54,991 bases of DNA from Actinomycetes bacterium (lineage in GTDB: Bacteria > Actinomycetota > Acidimicrobiia > Acidimicrobiales > RAAP-2): the NCBI GenBank assembly GCA_021822565.1, contig JAKAQM010000004.1, positions 1 through 54,991 on the forward strand, read 5' to 3'. The notes under the pieces are model-generated. The model was not told the DNA's origin. It saw nothing but the letters and a program-made list of their open reading frames with translations, and made no database searches. Below, in pieces: positions 8,327 to 15,188 of the stretch. Position numbers and translations under genes: made by a program. Each line of letters starts with the position of its first letter. Position 1 is the first letter of the stretch.

Positions 8327-11300
8327 CTGGACTCCTCCCAGCCGTCGGCGTCGAGCAGGGCTCGCCGGAGCATGTCGGCGGTCTCTCCGTCGGGCTTCCA
8401 TCGGCCCCGCTCCTCGGCCTCGAAGAGCCGCTCGCAGATAGAGCGAAGAGCCCAGGGATTGGACCGCTCGAAGAGCTCCCGGTTCTCGGGGTCTGCGACG
8501 TAGGCCTGGGCCACTCGCTCGTACATCCAGGGCTGCGCGACGTGCGCGGTGACGTCGTAGCCGAAGAGGTAGTCGACGGTGGCGGCCATCTCGAAGGCGC
8601 CCTTGTAGCCGTGACGGCGCATGGCGGCCAGCCACTTGGGGTTGACCACACGGGTCCTGACCACCCGGGCAGCCTCTTCGGCAAGGGAGCGGACGAGGGG
8701 CCGAGCCGGGTTGGCCGAATCCCCGAACCACGCCTTCGGATCCCGGCCGGTGAGGGAACGGATCGTGGCCACCATGCCGCCGTGCTCCTGGAGGTAGTCG
8801 TCCGAGTCGAAGATGTCGTGCTCGCGGTTGTCCTGGTTCTTGACGGCGACGTCGATGGCTGCGAAGCGCCGCCGCATCGCCTCGACGGCCGGCACGCCGA
8901 ACCCCTTCCTGCCGTACGACCACCCTGACCAGGTCACGTACACCGCCGCGAGGTCGTCGTCGGACCGCCAGTTGCGATTCTCGATGAGCGGCAGGATGCC
9001 CGCCCCGTAGCTGCCAGGTGCCGGGCCGAAGACCCTCGGGTCCGCGGCACCGTGCGCCCGGACGAAGTTGTCCTCCGGCGCCTCGTCTAGGCCGGCAACC
9101 AGCTCGACGGCCTCGTCGAGCAGGTCGACCATCGAGGGGAAGGCGTCCCGGAAGAACCCCGAGATCCGCAGCGTCACGTCGACGCGGGGGCGTCCCAGCG
9201 TCGGGAGCGGGATCGGTTCGATCCCGACCACCCGACGAGAGCGCTCCTCCCAGACCGGGCGGACCCCGAGGAGCGCCAGCGCCTCGGCCACGTCGTCTCC
9301 CTGCGTGCGCATCGCCGCCGTGCCCCACAGCACGAGGCCGACCGTCGCTGGGAAGGACCCCTCCTCCTCCACGTGACGGGCGAGCAGCGCGTCGGCGAGC
9401 TTCGTGCCGACCTCCCACGCGAGCTGCGTCGGCAAGGCCTTCGGGTCGACGGAGTAGAAGTTCCTGCCGGTGGGCAGGACGTGGGCGCCCCCGCGGGTGA
9501 GCGCCCCGCTCGGTCCGGCCGGCACGTACCGGCCGTCGAGGCCGGCCAGAAGGTTGGCGACCTCGTCTCCCGTCCGGCGCAGGTTCGGGACCAGCCAGTT
9601 GCAGACCCACGCGATGGTCGCTGTCGAGTCGGGACGCGCCACCCAGCCCTCGGAGGCGGCCGTGGCGACGAGGGAGCGGGACGCCTCCTCGATGCGGTCG
9701 AGGTGCTGGGGATCGTCGGGGTCGAGCCCGCGACGCGACGCCACCTGGTCGCGCAGCGAGGGGACGCGGCCCTGTGGCAGGCGGGTGCTCGCAAGGACCA
9801 GGTCGATCAGCTGCTCGTCCGCTGGCACCGACCCGAGGATGTGGAGCCCTCCGCGGATCTGCGCGTCCTTCAGGGTGCACAGGTAGCCGTCGATCGCGAG
9901 CACGACATCATCGAACCCGTCGTCGAGCGCCACGCCGGAGAGGCCGAGATCCTGGTCGATGCTGGCGTCGCGCACGAGCTTCCAGATCCGCTCGCGCAGC
10001 GCGGGGAGCTTGGCTGGGTCGAGGGACTGCAGCTGGGCGTACTCGTCGAAGAGCTGCTCCAGACGGGCGAGGTCGTCGTAGGTGTCGGCTCTGGTCATCG
10101 GCGGGAGGAGGTGGTCGATCACCACGGCATGGCCGCGCCGCTTGGCCTGCGTCCCTTCCCCGGGGTCGTTGACCACGAACGGGTAGAAGAGCGGCACGTC
10201 GCCAAGTGCGGCGTCGGGCCAGCATCCGGCCGAGAGGCCCACGGCCTTGCCGGGCAGCCACTCGAGCGTGCCGTGCTTGCCCAGGTGGACGATCGCATCG
10301 GCACCCCAGACCTCGTCCAGCCAACGGTAGAAGGCGAGGTAGTGGTGGGTCGGAGGGAGCGACGGCGAGTGGTAGACGGCCACGGGGTCGTCGCCGTAGC
10401 CCCGAGGCGGCTGGATGGCGATGACCACGTTGCCGAGCTCGAGGCCGCTGAACACGAGCCGCTCCTCGTGGACCCGGTGGCGACCCGGAGGCGGGCCCCA
10501 CGCCAACTCGAGCTCCTCCTGGGCGGTGCCGGGGAGGGTGGCGAACCACTCGGCGTAGTGCCTGGCGGGCAGGCTGCCGACGGCGATGCCGAGCTGCTCG
10601 CCGGTCATGTCCTCGGCGTCGTAGGTCAGCCCGTCGGCGAGCGCAGCCATGAGGCTGTCGCCGTCGGAGGGTCGCCCCTCGACGCGGTAGCCCGCGCCGG
10701 CGAGCGCGTCGAGGAGGACGAGGGCGGAAGCCGCCGTGTCGAGGCCGACGGCGTTGCCCAGCCGGCTTCGCTTCGTCGGGTAGGCGGAGAGCACGATCGC
10801 GACCCGCCGGTCCGAGGGCGGCGTGGCACCGAGGCCCGCGAGGCGCAGCGCGAGGCCTGCGACCCGAGCCACCCGGTCGGGAATGGTCCGGTAGGCCTGC
10901 ACGCTGGTGCCGAGCTGGTCGCCGTCGTCGACGACCTCGCTGAACGCGAAGGCTGGCGCGATGATGCGGCCGTCGAGCTCCGGGATGGCGACGCCCGAGG
11001 CGACGTCGAAGGGGCCGAGCCCCGCATCGGAGGCCGCCCATTCCTCGCTCGAGCGTCCGGTGGAGGGAGCCTGGAGCACGGGGATGTCCAGTTGCGCCAG
11101 CTCGGAGACGTCCCAGCCTTCGCCCTCGGCGCCCCCTGGCGCGCCGGTCGTGCCGGCCGCGGCCGCCGCGCCTCCTGCGGCGAGCACGGTCGTGACGAGG
11201 ACCCGGGCACCGTGGCGGCGGAGCAGCTCGACGACCGGCGCGGCGGCCCGATCCCGCAGCGAGTAGCACCAGATGGCGAGCGGGCGTCCCCCCGCAGCGC

Positions 11301-11877
11301 TCACGGCAGCGCACAGGTCGTCGACGAACTGGGTGTTCCCTGCGACCAGGTGGGCTCGGTAGAAGACGATGCCCACCACCGGGCCTGCTCTCGACAGTTC
11401 CGGCTCCCGCCAGACGCCGTGGTCCGCGACAGGGCTCGGCGGCTCGAAGCCCCATCCGTCGAAGCAGACGGTGTCGGCTACGAAGCGCAGCAGCTGCTCG
11501 AGGTTGGCGGGGCCTCCGTAGGCCAGGTAGGCGAACGCCTCGGTGACCGTGGCGCTGGGCACGGTCGAGGCCGCGGTCAGCTCCGCGTCCGGGGCGGCTT
11601 CGCCGCTGAAGGCGAGCAGCGCGATCCCCTGCTCGGCGCACTCGGCCCGCAGACGGTCGAATCCTTCCGCCCACGCCTGGCGACCGCCGAGAAGGCGGAC
11701 CAGGACACAGCTGGTTCCGTGGAGGTCGCCGACGGGGTCGGGTGCCCAGGTAGTCGAGGCGCTCACCGCCCGGAAGCCCTTCGGCAGACCCTCGACCGCG
11801 GTACGCAGCGCGAGCAGGTCGGTGCTCGTGGACACGATCACGTGGATCCGACCTGCGGTTGCGACCGGCGTACTCAC
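8323..11877 (-). CDS. cobN: Cobaltochelatase large subunit CobN
   Basis: An 1184-residue CobN/BchH-family subunit that binds hydrogenobyrinic acid a,c-diamide and inserts cobalt in the late-insertion (aerobic) route. Hallmarks are PPTHHYLAFYRWLDEVWGAD, IVHLGKHGTLEWLPGKAVGLS, PFVVNDPGEGTQAKRRGHAVV and, near the C-terminus, VTWSGWSYGRKGFG with VVNPKWLAAMRRHGYKGA. The GTG at 11877 overlaps the stop of the FhuF-like gene (GTGA) and fits the family N-terminus, so I reject the ORF-track start about 270 codons upstream. It is followed by the fused ATPase/VWA subunit that should power it. Confidence 0.96.
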   Translation of the reverse strand: MSTPVATAGRIHVIVSTSTDLLALRTAVEGLPKGFRAVSASTTWAPDPVGDLHGTSCVLVRLLGGRQAWAEGFDRLRAECAEQGIALLAFSGEAAPDAELTAASTVPSATVTEAFAYLAYGGPANLEQLLRFVADTVCFDGWGFEPPSPVADHGVWREPELSRAGPVVGIVFYRAHLVAGNTQFVDDLCAAVSAAGGRPLAIWCYSLRDRAAAPVVELLRRHGARVLVTTVLAAGGAAAAAGTTGAPGGAEGEGWDVSELAQLDIPVLQAPSTGRSSEEWAASDAGLGPFDVASGVAIPELDGRIIAPAFAFSEVVDDGDQLGTSVQAYRTIPDRVARVAGLALRLAGLGATPPSDRRVAIVLSAYPTKRSRLGNAVGLDTAASALVLLDALAGAGYRVEGRPSDGDSLMAALADGLTYDAEDMTGEQLGIAVGSLPARHYAEWFATLPGTAQEELELAWGPPPGRHRVHEERLVFSGLELGNVVIAIQPPRGYGDDPVAVYHSPSLPPTHHYLAFYRWLDEVWGADAIVHLGKHGTLEWLPGKAVGLSAGCWPDAALGDVPLFYPFVVNDPGEGTQAKRRGHAVVIDHLLPPMTRADTYDDLARLEQLFDEYAQLQSLDPAKLPALRERIWKLVRDASIDQDLGLSGVALDDGFDDVVLAIDGYLCTLKDAQIRGGLHILGSVPADEQLIDLVLASTRLPQGRVPSLRDQVASRRGLDPDDPQHLDRIEEASRSLVATAASEGWVARPDSTATIAWVCNWLVPNLRRTGDEVANLLAGLDGRYVPAGPSGALTRGGAHVLPTGRNFYSVDPKALPTQLAWEVGTKLADALLARHVEEEGSFPATVGLVLWGTAAMRTQGDDVAEALALLGVRPVWEERSRRVVGIEPIPLPTLGRPRVDVTLRISGFFRDAFPSMVDLLDEAVELVAGLDEAPEDNFVRAHGAADPRVFGPAPGSYGAGILPLIENRNWRSDDDLAAVYVTWSGWSYGRKGFGVPAVEAMRRRFAAIDVAVKNQDNREHDIFDSDDYLQEHGGMVATIRSLTGRDPKAWFGDSANPARPLVRSLAEEAARVVRTRVVNPKWLAAMRRHGYKGAFEMAATVDYLFGYDVTAHVAQPWMYERVAQAYVADPENRELFERSNPWALRSICERLFEAEERGRWKPDGETADMLRRALLDADGWEESR

Positions 11878-12599
11878 GTGTGCGCCTCTTGGCGTGTGCC
11901 GAGACTGCAGCCTTCGCACGTGCGGCCGCCCGACGTGCGGTACCACAGGCAGCAAGCGGAGCGCCGCCATTCCCAGTCGGCGCCGTGCGTGTCGAACCTC
12001 CCGGTGCCCGCCAGCCACGGCGCGTGTGCGAGGAGCCGATCCGCGCGGCGTCGGATCATGAGACGCTCGCTGGTGTCGCCGCGGTCGCGAGCCGAGCCTT
12101 CGACCGCCCGGAACGCTGCTGCCGAGGAGGCTGCGACGTTGGCCCAGGCCAACCGCTTTCCGAGGCGCTGCGATGCACGCGCGGCGGAGACGAACCCGAC
12201 GAGGTGCGAGGTGAACGCCGCCTCGGCGATCCCCCGGGCGTCCTCCGCCTCGCCGAGGGCGTCGGATCGGAAGCGCAGCGCCTTCGCACGACCTTGGTGG
12301 ACGCGCACCGACGTTGCCTCGGCCGCGGGAGAAGGCCAGGGCAGCCCGAGCGCGAAGGCCGCCAGGCTGACCGCAGCCACCCGATAGGCGTAGGACTGGA
12401 CGAGGAGGGACGCCGCGACGGTTCGATCGCCAGCGGTGTGCGACGCGCCCTCGTCGACGGCGGCTGCGAGCTCCTGCGGACCGATGGCGTCGCACTCGTG
12501 CCAGCCGACTTCTGTCTGCGGGGGATCTCCGCAGGATGCCCGCAGGTGGTCGACCCGGGCTTGCACGGCCGCCAGCACCTCTTCGAGGCGGGTGGTCAC
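11874..12599 (-). CDS. FhuF-like (2Fe-2S) iron-sulfur protein inside the cob operon
   Basis: A 241-residue protein related to the ferric-siderophore reductase FhuF and IucA/IucC-type iron-uptake proteins. The recognisable part is the C-terminal cysteine motif CC-x10-C-x2-C in SACCLWYRTSGGRTCEGCSL, which in FhuF ligates an unusual [2Fe-2S] cluster. The upstream region is alanine-rich and helical, with SLLVQSYAYRVAAVSLAAFALG resembling FhuF central segments. It overlaps cobQ (GTGA at 12599) and cobN (GTGA at 11877), so it is co-translated with cobalamin genes under a cobalamin riboswitch, and no siderophore genes are near. A redox role in corrin or cobalt chemistry is inferred. Iron reduction remains possible. 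Confidence 0.75.
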   Translation of the reverse strand: MTTRLEEVLAAVQARVDHLRASCGDPPQTEVGWHECDAIGPQELAAAVDEGASHTAGDRTVAASLLVQSYAYRVAAVSLAAFALGLPWPSPAAEATSVRVHQGRAKALRFRSDALGEAEDARGIAEAAFTSHLVGFVSAARASQRLGKRLAWANVAASSAAAFRAVEGSARDRGDTSERLMIRRRADRLLAHAPWLAGTGRFDTHGADWEWRRSACCLWYRTSGGRTCEGCSLGTRQEAHT

Positions 12600-14113
12600 G
12601 CCAGGGCTCCCTCGGAGAGGATCCGGTCGAGCGCCGTGAGGTCGAGGTGCGTCTCGAGGGTGTCGGCCAATCGGTCGATCCGCTGCTCGCGGGCAACCGC
12701 GAACGATCCCGCGCGCGTCACCCGTTTGCGCACCTTCGTCGCGACCCGATCGAGGAAGGCCGCCCGCGCCGCGTCGGCCTCGAGCAGGCCGTGCAGCGTG
12801 GTGCCCCATACCGTGCCCCCGGCCGGCGTGGTGCCGATCGCGCCGTCCGCGGTTCCGTCATCGAGGCGCACCAGCGCCCGCCCCCACGCTGCGACGACGC
12901 CGTGGTGGATCTGGTACCCGCTCGCTCGCCGCCCGAACAGGCGACCGTCCCGACGGCGGGTGACCTTGTCGGGACCGAAGGTCGTCACCGCGTCGAGGAG
13001 GCCGAGACCTTCCACGGACGAGTGGGACGATTCCACGCCGCCGGGGTCGCAGATCGTGCGGCCGAGCATCTGGTAGCCGGCGCAGATCCCGAGCACCGTG
13101 CCGTGGATCGTCGCGACGGCGCGGTCCAACCCGCGGCTCCGCAGCCAGGCCAGGTCGTCGACGGTGCGCTTGGACCCGGGGATGACGAGGAGGTCCGGCC
13201 GCCCGACGTCGCGGGCGTCGGCGACCCAGCGCAGTCGTACCCCCGGCTCCAGCCGAAGCGGGTCGACGTCGGTGAAGTTGGCGATGTGAGGCAGTCGCAC
13301 CACGGCGACGTCGAGCAGGTCACCGGGCTCGGGGAACGGGGTGCGACCGGCCGAAAGGGGACCGGCGACGGCGTCCTCGCCTGTGGGTAGGAGCTGGAGC
13401 GGCCGGGCGAGGGCGAGCGAGTCCTCACTGTCCGTCTCGGCTCCCTCGAGCCACGGGACGACGCCGAGGGTCGGCACGCCCGCACGCGTCTCGAGCCCGG
13501 CCGTCCCGCCGGAGAGCAGCGCCAGATCGCCGCGGAACTTGTTGATCACGAAGCCCTTCACCCGGCGGCGGTACTCGTCGGGCAGGAGGGCGACGGTCCC
13601 GAAGAGCGCGGCGAACACGCCGCCGAGGTCGATGTCGCCGACGACGACGGCCGGGAGGTCCGCCTCGTGGGCCAGGCGGAGGTTGACGATGTCGGTGTCG
13701 AGAAGGTTGATCTCCGCCGGGCTGCCCGCTCCTTCGAGGATGACCACGTCGAAGCGTGCGCGCAGGTCGGCGAGGGCCCCGAGGACCAGGCCGAAGAGCT
13801 CTGGCTTGAGCCGGTGGTACTCCGCCGCCGTCATCGTGCCGAGCGGGCGGCCCATCACCACCACTTGGCAGCAGGTGTCCCCCATGGGTTTGACCAGCAC
13901 CGGGTTCATCGCGACCTCAGCTTCGGCCCCGGCCGCCGTTGCCTGCCATGCCTGTGCCCGAGCGATCTCGTGGCCGGCTGGCGTGACCGTCGAGTTGTTC
14001 GACATGTTCTGCGCCTTGAACGGTGCCACCCGAGCCCCCTGCCGTGCGTAGTGACGGCAGAGCCCGGCCGCGATCGTGCTCTTGCCGGCATTCGACGTGG
14101 CGCCGCACACCAT
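12596..14113 (-). CDS. cobQ: Cobyric acid synthase
   Basis: A 505-residue glutamine-dependent amidotransferase that amidates positions b, d, e and g of adenosylcobyrinic acid a,c-diamide. The N-terminal dethiobiotin-synthetase-like ATPase domain shows MVCGATSNAGKST and KAQNMSNNS. The triad-type GATase domain shows the nucleophile Cys in LGICAGYQMLG and the late histidine in TTLHGLLE. The most family-like start is ATG 14113 (MVCGATSNAGK). GTG 14116 is an equally placed alternative. Starts further upstream would translate the riboswitch and are rejected. This is the first gene of the nine-gene minus-strand operon. Confidence 0.95.
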   Translation of the reverse strand: MVCGATSNAGKSTIAAGLCRHYARQGARVAPFKAQNMSNNSTVTPAGHEIARAQAWQATAAGAEAEVAMNPVLVKPMGDTCCQVVVMGRPLGTMTAAEYHRLKPELFGLVLGALADLRARFDVVILEGAGSPAEINLLDTDIVNLRLAHEADLPAVVVGDIDLGGVFAALFGTVALLPDEYRRRVKGFVINKFRGDLALLSGGTAGLETRAGVPTLGVVPWLEGAETDSEDSLALARPLQLLPTGEDAVAGPLSAGRTPFPEPGDLLDVAVVRLPHIANFTDVDPLRLEPGVRLRWVADARDVGRPDLLVIPGSKRTVDDLAWLRSRGLDRAVATIHGTVLGICAGYQMLGRTICDPGGVESSHSSVEGLGLLDAVTTFGPDKVTRRRDGRLFGRRASGYQIHHGVVAAWGRALVRLDDGTADGAIGTTPAGGTVWGTTLHGLLEADAARAAFLDRVATKVRKRVTRAGSFAVAREQRIDRLADTLETHLDLTALDRILSEGALA

Positions 14114-14179
14114 CACTGCGCCTGAAGGAGCCGATCCCGCCCGCTGGTGCACCCTTGACGTCTCCCGCGTCGAGCTCTT

Positions 14180-14345
14180 CGTCGGCACAGGTGTCCTGGC
14201 TCCCGGATCGACGCTCGCCCCGGCCTTCCAATCCCGATGGACCGTGGCCTCAGCTGGGATCTGCTCCCCGGTTACAGTTGCGGGACAGCCCCGGTTTTCC
14301 ACCGGCGTTCCCTGTAGCCGTCCCGGACGTTACCAGCACTCGGTC
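14180..14345 (-). promoter_or_regulatory. Cobalamin riboswitch controlling the cobQ operon
   Basis: Read on the minus strand the region contains the canonical AdoCbl riboswitch core in order: CAGGGAACGCCGGTG, AAACCGGGGCTGTCCCGC, AACTGTAACCGGGGAG, and the B12-box-like GAGCCAGGACACCTG at about 14186-14203. A TAACGT hexamer at 14332-14327 could be the -10 box just before the aptamer. The aptamer ends about 70 nt before the cobQ start, so cobQ through cobA should be repressed when adenosylcobalamin is plentiful. Exact ends are approximate because I cannot run a covariance model. Confidence 0.92.
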
Positions 14346-14381
14346 GAACCCGCGAAACCACGCCCACCTCTCGCCACCGCC

Positions 14382-15188
14382 GTGACCGTCCCGCCTCGCG
14401 TGCTGCTGCTCGGGGGAACGACCGAGGCCGGCGGTCTGGCCGACGTGCTGTCCGCACGTGACGACGTGTCCGCGGTGACCTCGCTGGCGGGACGGACGGC
14501 GGCGCCCCCCGCCGTGCCCGGACGCCGACGGGTCGGCGGGTTCGGCGGCACCGGCGGCCTGGTCGCGTACCTCCGATCGGAGCGCATCGCTGCCGTCGTG
14601 GACGCCACCCACCCCTTTGCCGAGGTGATGCGGTGGCACGCGTACGACGCCTGTCGCGAGGCCGGGGTGCCGAGGCTCCGCCTCGAACGGCCTCGGTGGC
14701 AGGCGCAGGGCGGGGACCGCTGGACGGTCGTTCCCGACGTGGCAGCTGCCGCAGCCGTCATCTCGGCTGGTCCGGCACGGCGGGTGTTCCTCGCCACCGG
14801 TCGGGGCGACCTGTCGGCGTTCGTCCCTGGCGTCGACGGGCGACGCTGGTGGCTGGTCCGCTCGATCGATCCGCCGGCGCGATTGCCGCTGCACCCTGCA
14901 GAGGTCGTCCTCGCCCGTGGTCCGTTCAGCGTCGACGGGGAGGTGGAGCTCATGGAGCGACATCGGGTCGACCTCGTGGTCACCAAGAACAGCGGAGGGG
15001 ACGCCGCCGCCGCCAAGCTCCACGCAGCTCGCCGGCTGGATGTCGCCGTCCTCGTGATCGACCGGCCTCCTTCGCCGGACGGCCCGTCGGCCGCGACCGT
15101 CGGCGATGCGCTCGAGTGGCTGTGTGCGTCGCTCGGGCTCCGACCCGTGGACGAGGGACGACCGCGGCCCGCGCTCAGGGGCGGCTGA
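14382..15188 (+). CDS. cobK: Precorrin-6A reductase
   Basis: A 268-residue CobK/CbiJ-family NADPH-dependent reductase of the precorrin-6A macrocycle. Evidence is the N-terminal PRVLLLGGTTEAGGLADVL (NAD(P)-binding turn), VVDATHPFAEVMRWHAYDAC, RLRLERPRWQ, VFLATGRGDLSAF and the C-terminal VVTKNSGGDAAAAKLHAAR. All are strongly family-specific. The GTG at 14382 is the start that leaves the divergent riboswitch untranslated. No good Shine-Dalgarno is visible. The gene is divergent from the cobQ riboswitch and ends 14 bp inside the convergent transporter-kinase gene. I see no riboswitch of its own. Confidence 0.93.
   Translation: MTVPPRVLLLGGTTEAGGLADVLSARDDVSAVTSLAGRTAAPPAVPGRRRVGGFGGTGGLVAYLRSERIAAVVDATHPFAEVMRWHAYDACREAGVPRLRLERPRWQAQGGDRWTVVPDVAAAAAVISAGPARRVFLATGRGDLSAFVPGVDGRRWWLVRSIDPPARLPLHPAEVVLARGPFSVDGEVELMERHRVDLVVTKNSGGDAAAAKLHAARRLDVAVLVIDRPPSPDGPSAATVGDALEWLCASLGLRPVDEGRPRPALRGG

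Noticed and set aside
9373-12387. 1004-codon plus-strand ORF opposite cobN
   Set aside because: It is a high-GC shadow of cobN and the FhuF-like gene: its protein is Arg/Gly/Val-rich with no family features, while the minus strand gives textbook CobN.
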